Source: Flaveria trinervia
Lineage: Eukaryota; Streptophyta; Magnoliopsida; Asterales; Asteraceae
Length of the DNA: 64,000 nt
Direction: 5' to 3'
Assembly: GCA_025506515.1 (NCBI GenBank)
Contig: CM046456.1
Span: forward strand, 68,153,159 to 68,217,158
Of the stretch, positions 21,541 through 33,427 are shown one piece after another; the first letter of the stretch is position 1; each line of letters begins with the position of its first letter. The translations under genes were made by a program, and so were the position numbers. The notes under the pieces are model-generated. The model had not been told where the DNA came from, did no database searches, and saw only the letters and a list, made by a program, of their open reading frames with translations.

Positions 21541-24372
21541 TGAGACCCAAACCTTTTTGGTTTGGGTCTGTTCACATCAACAGATGGTAAACTAAGATTT
21601 GCTATAAAGAACAGCCTGAGGGGATGGAGATGGTGAAGAAGAAGAATCCTTTGGCTGGATTTTCTTCTCTGTGGTTTCAGCACAGGAGCATCTAATTGGT
21701 TGACTCTCCCCAATAGATGTTGAACCATCATAACAAGTTGTGTCTGATTCTGCGATAAAGCCTTCAGCTTATCAGACACATTAGTGCTTGAGATTGATGG
21801 ATTCCTGTGTTGTACCATCTCCCTTTGAGCAACCTCGGCTGTTGCCTAATTAACCCCTTCCTTTTTGGATTTCTTTTTGGATTTTGGGATACAGGTTTTG
21901 ATGTTGCTGATACAAACTTGGTTTCAAACTCAGTTTTCATTTTATATCCATTTTCTTTTTAATGTTCTCATTGTGTTTGAGTTTGGAGCCCTTTTTATAC
22001 CAGCAATCATCAGTAAGATGATTGAATAAGCCACCTATTTCACATGGCTTTTTCTTCATCTTAAGTTGATCATCTGTTGAAGAAGATGAAACTACTGAAT
22101 ACTTATTCTTCAGCAGTTTGCGACCAGTACTAGCAGTTTTCTCCTTGCAGTACATGCTTTCTTGATATCTTCTTCAGTAGTTTTCCCACCCTTTCTACTG
22201 CAGTTTTCTTCGCTTTAGTACATTCAGTAGTTTGGGTTTGTTGTCTAGGTGTTATGACTTGCTCTTTAGTGCTTTCAGTACTTTGTGAAATACCACCTGG
22301 AGTGATCAACCTTTTGATCATGTGAGTGTCAGCATTTGAACCATCAACATCAGCTGATAGGTTTTGGGAGAAATAATGCTGACTCAACCTCTGATGGTGC
22401 TGTATCAGATAGTAGATCACATGATGAAAAGGATTGGTTATTGCTTTCTCCATCAGATTCTACTCTTTGCTCTGGGAGTAAAATCTATAGGAGGAGCAGT
22501 GTGATTATAACCAATGTCAAACTTCACATTGGAAGCAGACTGCTTATTGAGAAGCATTTCAAAACCCTTGCAGGAATGTACCCATCGATCACACTCTACC
22601 TGGGTAGCTGCAAGTGTTTCTTTGAGGTCCCTGTACTTCTCTAGAAGTACCTCTTCTCTAGCCTTATCATCATGATTTGGCATTTAAGTTTGTAAATCTC
22701 ATCATTCTTATCATTAAGCACAGACTCAAATTCAGCTTTTCTTTTGGATATTATTTGTTCTAGCTCAATGTTCTTGTTAATTAAAGCTGCATTTTCTTCT
22801 TTAATAGATGCAATACGGCTATGCATGTTCAGAACATAGCTTGGCTTTGGCCTCAGAGGATACCTGTGATACCTGTGGTGTGAAGGCATAGAAGATGAGG
22901 TATCACCAGACTCCGGGCCATAAGAGCAAGGTTTCCAAAAGGATTGTCACCACCATGTTGACCAACACCAGAAAACAGTTGTTCATGACCAGACATATCA
23001 TCTGGTAAACTGCTCCAGTCAACAACTCCTGGGTGAAAAAGCTGTGTTGTTGAGGTTGAGATTGTTGATGAGATTGGGAAGGTTGAGGCTTAGGAAGAGC
23101 AGGTGGTTGTTGAGCAATGGGTACTTGAACTTGACTGGTTTGTGGCATGTAATAGTAGTATGGATATAACATTGACCCTGAGGGACAAAATATGCAGGAG
23201 ATAGAGGTTGTGATTGATGACCAGAACTAGCAGGATGTTGCCCTCTTTTTGTTGAATATTACTTGGAAAAGTCACAAAGGGTGCAGAGTTTAGATCCAGA
23301 TGATCTACACTCTCTTGCAAAGTGCCCAAGCCTGTGGCATTTGTGACACCTCACTTACTCTTGTCAAAACCAACTTTGGTTTTGCTAGAGAGTCCAGGGA
23401 ATTTCCTACCAGTTCTCTTGTAGAACTTCTGAGATCTGATATTAATCAAGGCCATTTGGCTCAAAATATCCATCTCTTCTAAGTCATCATCAGCTATACC
23501 TTTCAAATCCCATATGAAGCACAAATTGTCACTATTACAGCCTGCCTGACTATCAACACTCACAAATGCATGATCAGAACTGTTTGAAGAGAAATTATAT
23601 GCTCATCATAATTACTTTCTGATGCAGCATATTCTGACTCATGACCGACCAAGGCAGTGTTCCCTGGTACAAAGTCTTCAGTTAGCTTTCCTGATGATGC
23701 CAGTTTCCTTTTCTGCTCTATCTCTCTTTCAAATGTAAGCAGTTTCCCATGAAGTTGGGTGAGAGATAGGCTATCCAGATTTGCATTAGAGCGTAGGACA
23801 ATTGTATATGTGTCCCATCTCTCAGGAAGTGATCTAAGGAATCTGTGGTTCATCTGGATATTAGTGTATTCATGTTTGACCATTTTCAGCTCAGAGATCA
23901 AACATGAAAAACGCTCAAACTGTTGAGTCAGAGTCTCACCCTTCCTATGAGCAAATGTCTCATATTGTTGGGCAAGTATTTCCCTATTGTTTGCTAAGAC
24001 CTCATCAGTACCACCAAATTGTTCTTTCAGTGCCTTCCAGAGGTCATGAGCAGTTTCATGATGCATAAGCCCAGAATAGATTTCATTAGGCAGTGCCATG
24101 GCCAGAATTCCATGAGCTTTAGCATCAATCTCAAACAGTTTTCGATCCTCATCAGAGTATTGTTCCTTCTTCTTCGGAACCATTTGGTTGGTTTCCGGAT
24201 TGTTCACCATAGGCTTATGTGGACCATGTACCACAGATGTCCAACAACCTGAACTGTTAACAGACAGGTGATGGAGCATTCTTCGTTGCCATATGTTATA
24301 CTCACCCCTAACCAGCATCGGAGGCTTGGTTGAGGAACCAGTATTGTGAGGGTCATTAGAAGGAGTAGTCAT
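21541..24372 (-). pseudogene. gag: Gag and gag-pol linker of element C
   Basis: The gag start codon is at 24372. Capsid: frame 24372-23560 with WKALKEQFGGTDEVLANN, QQYETFAHRKGETLTQQ and FLRSLPERWDTYTI. A frameshift leads to 23563-23351 and then to a CX2CX4HX4C zinc knuckle (CHKCHRLGHFAREC) at about 23305-23347, in yet another frame. A Gln/Pro-rich part (23172-22903), a coiled coil (22889-22641) and Lys-rich linker frames follow. A second knuckle-like CEIGGLFNHLTDDC at about 22020-22060 has lost one Cys (Gly instead). At least six frameshifts: this gag is dead despite the young LTRs. Confidence 0.8.
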
Positions 24373-24564
24373 ATTCAGAATTCAGACAACTTCAAGGTAA
24401 ACAAATTAAATCTAGCTCAAAACCACTTAGAACCTCAAACAAGTGGCCAGAAGCAACAAACTCAATCTCTATAACCGATTCTTGCAAATTTGCTAATTCG
24501 ATCAAACGTAGATAGCAAAAGAACAGTTTCAATGATCAATTGTTAAATCGATCAATGATTACCT

Positions 24565-24576
24565 GCTCTGATACCA
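24565..24576 (-). other. Primer binding site of element C
   Basis: Plus-strand GCTCTGATACCA, i.e. TGGTATCAGAGC on the minus strand, 2 bp inside the 5' LTR. Complementary to initiator tRNA-Met. Confidence 0.88.
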
Positions 24577-24578
24577 TT

Positions 24579-25366
24579 TGTTAGGATCTCAGCATCTAGT
24601 TTGATCAATTAGATTGGATTTGCAACGGAATTAGCCCACAAATTAACAAATTTAAACAAGAACACACGAAATTTATCAATGAAACAGTGTTTGTTATAGA
24701 GAGAGAATTTCTGCCAAAAGGAATATATTCATTCAATACACGTTTCAACTGGCTTTCGCACATCGTTACAATTAGGTCATCTTTCCTTTTATAAGGGAAG
24801 CTGACGTCAGCTGATGTCACTTGACAGTGACATCTAACTGTTATTTAACTACTGAAAGTTAACACAACTACTGAAGATGTCAAACAGCTGACATCTTCTT
24901 ACAAAAATACCAAGTGTTAATTATCACTACAACTACTGAAAAAAACTACTGAAACAACGACTGAAGAACATGCTCTTCAGTCGTTTTACAAGTACTGAAA
25001 TAGAAAAGAAAACTACTGAAAGGAAACCATCACAACAACTGAAGAATGCTTCTTTAGCTGTTGTGACAAACTTTGAAGGCTTCAATACTTGGACTTCTTG
25101 AACTTCAGTTGTTGTCATCAGCTGATGTCTTCAGCTGTTGATCTTCAAACTTTGGTCTTCAGCTGTTGAAGTCTTCAGAACTTTAGTCTTCAGCTGTTGA
25201 TCTTCAGACTTTGGTCTTCAGCTGTTGAAGTCTTCAGTACTTTAGTCTTTAGCTGTTGATCTTCAGACTTTGTCAAACAGCTGATCAAGTCTTCAGCAGT
25301 TGTTGGGATGTCTTGTGGGACTTAAAGGTTTTTCTGATCTGGCTCATTGGTTCTTTTGGTCCAACA
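24579..25366 (-). repeat. 5' LTR of element C
   Basis: 788 bp, TGTTAGGATCTC to GGTCCAACA on the plus strand, matching the 3' LTR at 12794-13581 in length and nearly in sequence. It carries the same CTTCAGCTGTTG/CAACTACTGAAG motif array (24830-25350) and TATA box. Followed by the TSD GAAGC. Confidence 0.92.
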
Positions 25367-25371
25367 GAAGC

Positions 25372-28300
25372 CAAACAGATAGTCAAAGGATTAGTGGATC
25401 TGCCTTGGAGATTCCTAATTTATATGTTCCAACATTGTCTGTCTAAAAGGAAAACAGGATGGAATGACATTCCAGTCCTCACATCTTCTGCAATCTGTGC
25501 TCTCTGCACCAACAAACGGTTTAACATGTCTGCATATGTATTCAATGGCCTAATCTCCAACATTCAAGAAGGGTTGAGATACAAGTTTCTAATGTACCCC
25601 AGATTCATTCAATGTCTAATAAATGAATCATTTCATGACATTATTAATAAAAGACCTGTACTTAACATTCCTCATTATGATGCAAGATCCTATAAGTACA
25701 TCAAGAAGAAGGACCCAAGGAACTTCTACAGTGGTGCCCCTTCACCCCTTCTTCCTTGGATGCTTCAACAAATACACCAAGCAGGTCAAGCACAACCAAC
25801 TCCACAACCATCACCAATACCATCACCAATGCCATCACCATAACAAATACCACAACCATCTGCACAACCATCTCTTCAAACATTACCTTAACCATCATCA
25901 CTTCCATCACCACAACAACACCACCAATGACCACTCAACCTACTCCAATATCACCACACCAATCACCTACTCCTCCTTACCAACCTTTACCATCATCACT
26001 TTGATCACCCTGCTGAACCAGAAGGATCAACAAGTGCATCCAAATTATCTTCTGACGAGGAGGATCATCATGATCAAACCAAAGCTGTGAATGAACCTTC
26101 TGAGGCTGCTCCTTCAGAGAGCTATGTTGAATCAAACATCAATAGGCCTGATGAAAAAGATGAATTAATAACTGAGTTGTTACTCAAAGTAGAAAGGATG
26201 GAAAGAACTTTAAATAGGAGAGCAGGAATCATCAATGACAGAATCTTGGAACTAGATGAAAAAGAAAGTGAATTGAAAGATCTCTAAGAAAAATATGCAG
26301 TTGAAAGAAAAGAACAAGACAAAGAGATAGAAAATTTAAAAGCTGCACTGAAACACTCAAGAGAAGAAGTGAGTGGACATATAGATACTCTTGAAATACA
26401 AACTATTGCCATGGAGGAACAAGAAAACATCATAGAAGAACAAGCTGATATGATCTCAAAACTGGAAAAGGAAATTGAGATCAAGAACAAAAGAATATCC
26501 GAGCTTGAAATGATGATCAAAAGAACTGATGTGAAGGATGATGATGAGAAAGAAAAACAAGAAAAGGTTGATGATGAGGACAACAATTTAATAGATGAGA
26601 ATGAAGAACAAGTAGATGATGAAGGTCAAACTGAGATCAAAGACCAGAGCCTAGACATGGTAGTGTATTCTGGAAACACTGGTTATTCAGACTCAAAAAA
26701 TGGTGAATTTGAAGAACTCTTTAGTGCTTTGGATAGCTTTGCTTCTGAACAATTCAGCATTGATGATGATTTCTGGGAATACATAAACAATCAAAGAACT
26801 AAGGCAGAGCCTATTGTCTTTATTCCCAAATCTCCAGTGCCATTGGAAAAGGAATTAACTCTGCAAATTGTCTCTGCCATATCACTAACTGAAGAACAAA
26901 AAGAAGAACTCAAAGAAAGATATGAACAAGAAAGGAAAGAAGATAACTGTAACTGAACAAAGTGAAATGAAGGATCAAGAGCCAAGTCACCTGAAAAGGT
27001 CCCTGAACCAGAAGATCAAACTAAAACCTCTAGCCCTCAACTTCAAACTTACTCACGAAAGAGAAAGTATTTGGCTGAAAAAACTAAAGGCAAGAGACCA
27101 ATAACTGAAGAAGAACCATCAAAGAAACAAAAAGATGACCCAAGAAGTTTAGCAGCAATTGCTGACTTTTTGGAAGAACATGAGTAGGCAGAAGCTCAGT
27201 TGAAAAAGTTGGCTAGAGAAATTGATTTAGAAGAAGGAGAAATTGCTGATGAATATGAAGTTAAAAAGGATGTTCTCATGGACAGTCCTATTAAAGAAGA
27301 ACTGTCAGTAGAAGACATGGTAACCAAAGCTCAAACTGATAACTTGATGATTAAAGCCATGTTTTTGATCAATCAAGGCTATGATCTTGATGAAGTATTT
27401 GCAATGACTTATGAGAGAATGAAAGAGGAGGAAGAGAAAGTGAAATTGTTGCTTGATCCAACAATAGACACTGAATATGAGAAGACAATGACAAAGGACA
27501 CTCCAAAACATAAAGACACATCTTTGAAGAAATCCACAAGGTATGAAATTCCACTGCCAAGAAGGGGTCCTCTACAAAAGTTGTCACAAATGAAGAAATC
27601 AACCTCATCCCATGAATCATTATTTCTTAATTCTTATAACATGTCTGATAAGGAAATGAAGGAATATCTCTCAAGTCATGGATTCACAAAAAAGAAAGAT
27701 TGCCAACATGAAGACAAATTCTTTAAGGGTTGCAACACTTCAATTGATCAACAAAAAGAAAGATAAACTCAAGAAACTGGAAGAAGAATTAACAAGAACC
27801 AAACCCAGAAGCAGAGTGTCAGCTGAAGACATGCTGTTGAACATAAAAAACCAAGAACTACTTGCCCCAGTACTCCACAAATACCCTGAATGGTTTGCAG
27901 AACCATCTCAGTTGAAGTTGCAAGAAGGACTAACTACTGCTGAACTAATCAAAGGGGTGTCCACTCCCAAGGGGAAGATAGATCAGAAGATAATAGCATG
28001 GAAGTATGATAGCACATGGAACATGTTCATGTTGAAGAGAATCTCAGGGCTAGTATAATTCTTTACAGAGTACTCAGCTCTAGTAAATGCCCATGAGATT
28101 CATGATTTGAAGGAGCTAGCTCAACTTGAACTGATCAATCATGCAGCTATGTTCAGGGGATATGAATTTGAGAATATACTTAAGATGTTCAAAAGGACAA
28201 ACAACTTCAATTCATTAAAGACAAATTTCTTAAGAAAAGATAAAACTTTTGTCAATCCCCTGGATAAGAAGAAAAAGGTGGAAGCAGAAGAAATTGTATT

Positions 28301-28951
28301 CCCTGAGTTGAAGGTAAAGCCAACTGAGTCATTGAAGAGGAAAGTAGTGTCTGGTACTCATTCTTCCACTCCCATCTCAAATGTGTACTATGATGAGAAA
28401 ACCTATGAGCTGGTGATAGAAAGGAAGTGGGAGGAAAAGAAGGAACTGACATCAGACTTTTCAGTGGATATGAAGTAAGATTACTTGATGAATCATACAT
28501 CCACTATATTTATACCAGGCACTTTAGGGAATTAAACAACAAATTGGGTGAACAAGACATGCACTTCTTTCTGAAATGCATCAAATTGTTGAAACTGGCC
28601 TATGATAGAATAAAGATTAAAAGAGACAAAAGAAATAAAAAGAAAACACCATTGCAACTTGGAAATATTGTTAAGCTTGAAATGGATGTGGGAGGGAGTT
28701 TATTTATTCATAGAGATGGTCTTTCCACAATCTCCATATGGGAACCTCTCTCTCTGAAAAAGTTACCAATGGAAGCCATCTATAACATGAGCAGAATGAA
28801 AATACATGTGCTGAGTAGAGACAGGATGTTAGAAGAAACTGATTTTGTAAACATGATCAAGGCCATTCTGGATCCCACCAAAACTGCATTCATACTACCT
28901 CCTGAAGACCCAGCTGAATCTTCACAACATCAATCACCTCCTAAACATTGA
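25372..28951 (+). pseudogene. Accessory ORF of plus-strand copia element, 3' part
   Basis: Resumes the frame left at 12793. The first part has LPWRFLIYMFQHCLSKRKTG and the family motif KFLMYPRFIQCLINESF, then YIKKKDPRNFYSGAPSPLLP. A Pro/Thr/Gln-rich low-complexity tract of CCA/ACC repeats follows (25795-26000), then a frameshift. Long Glu/Lys coiled coils (26087-26590) and an acidic linker follow. Then come frames 27200-27766, 27678-28058 (with DQKIIAWKYDS, compare SGKIIAWAYFE in element E), 28107-28478 and 28427-28951. The parts are separated by single-base shifts or stops. Taken together the ORF would be about 1,300 codons. Function unknown; its place between pol and 3' LTR equals that of env-like ORFs in SIRE elements, but no membrane helix or signal peptide is seen. 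Confidence 0.68.
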
Positions 28952-28973
28952 GGAAAACTAGGCTGTATAATCC

Positions 28974-28986
28974 TTAGGGGGAGTAT
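28974..28986 (+). other. Polypurine tract of plus-strand element
   Basis: TTAGGGGGAGTAT directly precedes the TG of the 3' LTR at 28987. Confidence 0.8.
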
Positions 28987-29691
28987 TGTTGCACCCTGAA
29001 AGGATCATACATGCCAACTCAATGGGTGAATTGATGATTGTTTAGCTGGAATCCCACAAGTCCAAGATGCAATGCGGATGAAGATCTGCAAGAAAAATAA
29101 CAAGTGTTATCTTCCGCATTAGTCAATGCGGAAGACAAAAATCTAATGCGGACAAGTGTTTACTCTTTCGCATTAACTAATGCGGAAGACATAACACTTA
29201 TGCTGAAGAACAAGTTACTCTTCCGCATTGACTAATGCGGAAGAACAAAAGAAGATGCGGACAAGACTTTGATCATCCGCATTGACAAATGCGGAAAATG
29301 CGCACAAGTATTGTTCATCCGCATTAACCAATGCGGATGACCAACTTACTAATGTTGATGATCAAGTGGAAATGCTGATCAAGATTATCTCATCCGCATT
29401 TGTCAATGCGGATGAACAAGCAAAGATGCGGATCAAGACTTAGACTAGTTTCTGATGTAATAGGTCAGAGGTAGTTTAGTCATTTTGTAAAGGCATCTTG
29501 TCTTGTCTATAAATAGAAGAGTTAACCTCGTACTGAGGTGATGGCTGATAGATAGAGAATTTTTGTTGTAATTATTCTCTGTAACTTATCAACTTTCATA
29601 TATCAATACAAACAACATTTATGAGTAATTTTCTTGCTAGAATGTTCTTTGATTGTTTATTTCCGCCACTCAATCATTGACTTGATTATCA
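28987..29691 (+). mobile_element. 3' LTR of plus-strand copia element (type B)
   Basis: Begins TGTTGCACCC after the polypurine tract. The end is set at GATTATCA (29691), because the U5 part aligns in layout with other LTRs here (a TTTCCGCC block shortly before the end); CAACA at 29617 is an alternative end. U3 holds about 13 AATGCGG/CCGCATT heptamers (29070-29430), followed by a TATA box, TATAAATA (29508-29515). It does not match the 5' LTR at 2598-3071. Confidence 0.72.
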
Positions 29692-30010
29692 TACTAGAAA
29701 TACAAAAAGATGTTTTGTGTAAGAATTTGAAAGTCCTTTTGTTTTTTTTCATTTTTCTTCACCTTCTTTTTTCATTTTGTCTCCATATTAGATTTAGAGC
29801 ATTTATAATGAATTTCTTATAAATGTGTGAGTGTGCTTCTTACATTATAATGATGGTTGTGAGTGAAATAGAGATAAAATTTTATTGTTCATCTTATATT
29901 TGAATAAACAATATTCAACTCTTATAAACTTTTTATATTTTTAAAAGTGGTTGTGTGTGAAGAAGATAGAAAATATAATGATAAAGGTAAAGAAATTATT
30001 ATTTAATTAA

Positions 30011-30230
30011 GAGTAAATTAAATTAACCATCCCTAAGCTTTGTTCAAATTCACACTTCGTCCCTAGGATAAAATAATTGCATGTTTAGTCCTATGGTTTG
30101 GAAAAGCATAACACTTTTAGTCCTATGGTTTGGAAAAGCATAACACTTTTAGTCCTTTGGTCTAATTTCCATTAGTTTTTTATGTTAAATTTTTCAAAAA
30201 TGATGATTTTACCCCTAAGTCTTAATAATA

Positions 30231-30268
<38 letters not shown>

Positions 30269-31176
30269 TAATAATAATAATAATAATAATATAATAATAA
30301 TAATAATAAATAAAATACCCACCACACCTATGCCTTCCCCCTCACTTAAGTTTGTGGTTTGCTTTGTCACCATCGTCACACCTTACCACCACCACAACCC
30401 CACCTTGCCACCATTGTAGCCTCACCTTGCCACCACAATCATGTTTGAAGCATTTTCAAAGCAAACCACCACCTCCGCTCCCACCATACCACCTTCCCCT
30501 GTTTATGCAGCCATCATCCCACCTTCACCACCACCGCCAAAATCGATGCGATTGGTCGGTTTTGGTGGTCGATGTTTGTGGAGATGATGGTGGCGGTGGA
30601 CTTAGTCCCACCTTTGGGCCCACTATTTACACCTCATAAGAGATCACATTAACTCTAATAGGAGAGGGATGACAGTGGTGGAAATGATGGGATGGTAGAG
30701 GTGGTAGGGGACTAAGCTTATTATAATGTTTTATGTTGGGGTAGTGGGTCATAAGTTGGAAGGTGTTAACAATATGGGTATGTGGTGGTGGTGGTGCCTA
30801 CCAGAGATAAGGTATCCAGTGGTGTGCTGGTGGTTGCAAGAGATGCGGGTATGTGGTGATGATGGAGGCTGTAGAGATAAGAGGTATATGGTGGTGGTTT
30901 TGTTATAGAACTTCATTGATGAAAAAGATAAAGTGAGGTATAGGGTGGGGTAAATATTGGGGTGGGTATATTTCTTTAATTAAGTTAATGTTTTTTTCTA
31001 GGTGAAGGGTAAAATAGTCACTTAACACACAATTAACGGATTTTTTAACGGCCATAATTCACAGGGATGAAAGTGTTACATTTTCCGAACCATAGGACTA
31101 ATAATATAATTTTTCAATCCTAGGGACGTAAGTTGAAATTTGAGCAAACCTTATGGACAATCTGTGTAATTCACTC
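30011..31176. mobile_element. MULE-like foldback MITE with 9-bp TSD
   Basis: The left end GAGTAAATTAAATTAACCATCC and the right end (inverted: GAGTGAATTACACAGATTGTCC) begin terminal inverted repeats of about 150 bp, both holding the ACTT(C/A)GTCCCTAGG and AGTCCTATGGTTTGG blocks. Flanks are TTTAATTAA (30002-30010) and TTTAATAAA (31177-31185), a 9-bp duplication with one mismatch, typical of Mutator-like elements. In the left arm a 31-bp unit (AGTCCTATGGTTTGGAAAAG...) is doubled. The interior is CCACC-rich on the left and GGTGG-rich on the right, so it too can fold. No transposase is present. Confidence 0.82.
30224..30312. repeat. (ATA/TAA)n microsatellite
   Basis: About 90 bp of AAT/TAA trinucleotides with occasional one-base interruptions, inside the left arm of the MITE. 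Confidence 0.95.
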
Positions 31177-31188
31177 TTTAATAAAATA

Positions 31189-31543
31189 GGATAAATTGCA
31201 TAAACGGTCCTTGTGGCTTAACTAGATTGCATGTTTGATCCCCAAACTTTAAACATTACAAAGTTAATCCAAAATTTTGTGTACTTATTACATGTTTGGT
31301 CCCTAACATTAAATTCATTTTATAAGGTTTAAGTTATCTTTTAAATTTAACTTTTGGGATCAAAATTGCAACACTCACTTAAAATTTGGGACTAACTTTG
31401 CAATTTCTAAAATTTAGGAAACAAACTTGCAATAAATACAAAAAAGTTTGGACCATTTATGCAACTTACCTTTGCATTTTCTTCTTCTTGACTAACCCTG
31501 CAATTTGGTCAAACCACAGGGACCATTATGCAACTTACCCTTA
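31189..31543. mobile_element. Second foldback MITE-like element
   Basis: The left end GGATAAATTGCATAAACGGTCC and the inverted right end GGGTAAGTTGCATAATGGTCCC match over about 35 bp. The inner parts repeat CCCAAACTTT/AAAATTTGGG in both orientations. Length about 355 bp, no coding capacity. A target duplication is not clear (AATAAAATA against TTAAAAAAG). Confidence 0.65.
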
Positions 31544-32009
31544 AAAAAGAGAGAAAAATATTGATTTTTAATGAAAAAGATAAAGAATCCACTGTAATTA
31601 CACTAAAAATAATTACCGTATAGACATGAATCAAAGGAAAATAAGATAATAAAGTTTTATGCCTGATAGGTTTTGTTAAATCTCATGTAAAGACGATCAA
31701 GTTCTAGAGTTTCTTCATAGATCTACTAAGGAGGGTTCTAAATCCTCTCATTTTACATGTTTTTATAATGTTTAGAGATAATATACATATTTAATGCGTC
31801 TTAAGCCATAGATCTAATTTATGAGTGTAACGCCTTGTTTTCAGTTGATTTCATAGATCATAACCACAATTCTTATACTAAAAACTTTATGCAGTAATTA
31901 GCGACATCCAAAATGTCATTAAAGAAAACTAATCATACATAGGCTAATCAGTTACATAATAGAGTTCTTTGCTAAAAACATTCAAATCATAAATCTTTAT
32001 AATAGGATG
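31544..32009. other. AT-rich intergenic DNA
   Basis: Nothing recognisable; short stops in all frames. It leads into the Gypsy integrase scrap. Confidence 0.5.
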
Positions 32010-32600
32010 CTAGCCTTTGGCTGCTTTAATAAAAGCTTTAAATTCTTGTAAATTTTCATTTGTTGACTCAATGACTTCTATGATTCCTAACTCTTTCTTC
32101 CCAACTTCATCCTAATAAATAGGTGTTCCACATCTTTTATCATATAACATCTCATATAGTGACATAACAATATTAGCATGCTAGTTGTTAGTGTACGAGA
32201 ATTCAGCTAATGATAGATGACTATGTGAACTCTCATCAAAGTCTATAATACATGCAAAGAAGCATGTTCGCTAAAGTCTAAATGGTAATCTTATAGTTGA
32301 ATTTAAAAATAAAAAACACATAATTTTAAATGTTAAACAACCATGAATATATCAGCGGAAATTCACATCTTTTATCATATAACATCTCATATGGTGACAT
32401 AACAATATTAGCATGCTATCTGTTAGTGTACGGGAATTTTGCTAATGATAGATGACTATCTGTACTCTCATCAAAGTCTATAATACATGCAAAGAAACAT
32501 GTTCGCTAAAGTCTAAATGGTAATCTTATAGTTGAATTTAAAAATAAAAAACACATAATTTTTAAATGTTAAACAACCATGAATATATCAGCGGAAATTT
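32010..32600 (-). pseudogene. Ty3/Gypsy integrase scrap with 235-bp tandem duplication
   Basis: On the minus strand the text reads ACIIDFDESTDSHLSLAKF, then SPYEMLYDKRCGTPIY and DEVGKKELGIIEVIESTNEN. This is the end of the Gypsy integrase core and the block after it (family pattern: CIIDF..SWD.HLPL.EF...SPYEMLYGRKC). Bases 32129-32363 are repeated in tandem at 32364-32599 with about 10 differences. The first copy is still joined to the downstream integrase text and the second is not. Many stops: a relic. Confidence 0.72.
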
Positions 32601-32678
32601 AATTATCATTAAATGAGTCATTGTCTAGAAATATTACATTCAACCATAAACACACTATCTAATTAGAAGAATGCTAAT

Positions 32679-33427
32679 TGTTAGAGACCGTGTACTGGAC
32701 GGAGTACTAACTGATTCACGTGTATACCAACTCAAATAGTGTGGAATCCTATTTGATTGACGATCCAATCAGTGAGAAAGTTAACCCGATTTATATAAAA
32801 TTAAACTAAACGTTAAGAACGAATAGGAATCGATCAAGAACGATCTATGAACTTGGACTGGCTTTCTTGGACGTTCTGGATGGCTAGGGTACGAGTAGGA
32901 GTCAAAATCTTCAAAGTGTTACATTTTTCCACGAATTAAGTGGTATTTATAGGTTAGGGTTAGTCAATCGTACGACTGGACCATTAGCATGGTTTAGTCG
33001 TGCGACTAAAGCATGCGACTGAGTCAATCACACGACTGAAGGTTCAGTCATGCGACTAAGTCATCCATATGTCTCAGTCGTGCGACTGATCCAGTCTCCT
33101 GGTTCAGTCGTGCAACTAGTCCATTAGCATGAAGCATTCATGCGTATGAACCATTATATGGTCCATTTGCATGAAAACTTCATACGACTAAGTTTGAATA
33201 TGTTTCTCAATCATTACTTGACTAAGATCTATTCAAACCACCTCAAACCTATATAGTTGGTTCAATATGTGTTAATAAATAATAAACATTAAAACATTCA
33301 CTGAAATATTAAACATTAAGATCAACAACCACATATTATGTTTCATTCAACTCATTCGTTTCATTACATTTAGGACATGACAGACATATTACATTAAGAT
33401 CGTAAACTAGGTACATATGGATCAACA
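32679..33427 (-). repeat. 3' LTR of element E
   Basis: Runs TGTTAGAGACCG to GATCAACA on the plus strand. U3 holds seven CAGTCGTGCGACTG-like dyads (32970-33140) upstream, on the minus strand, of a TATA box (TATAAATA, 32944-32951). Confidence 0.85.

Larger units (their letters stand above)
12794..25366 (-). mobile_element. Copia element C (with nested LTR D), 12.6 kb, TSD GAAGC
   Basis: Two 788-bp LTRs (12794-13581 and 24579-25366) bound the element. Their first 120 bases differ at only a few positions, so the insertion is young. The 5-bp target duplication GAAGC is present at 12789-12793 and 25367-25371. Read on the minus strand the order is LTR, primer site, gag, linker, start of protease, a second LTR (D) with gag stub, then protease, integrase, RT, RNase H, accessory ORF, polypurine tract, LTR. 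It sits inside the accessory ORF of the plus-strand element, in opposite orientation. Confidence 0.92.

Noticed and set aside
25701..25934. Minus-strand frame rich in Val and Met
   Set aside because: It is the antisense reading of CCA/ACC low-complexity codons of the accessory ORF.
12426..28951. Accessory ORF as a retroviral-type envelope or a vesicle-traffic (longin/synaptobrevin) protein
   Set aside because: No signal peptide, membrane helix or longin-fold signature is visible; automatic labels of that kind for similar ORFs should not be trusted.
29617..29617. CAACA at 29617 as the end of the type B LTR
   Set aside because: It would leave only about 100 bp after the TATA box, against 190-290 bp in the other LTRs; 29691 fits better, though this is not settled.
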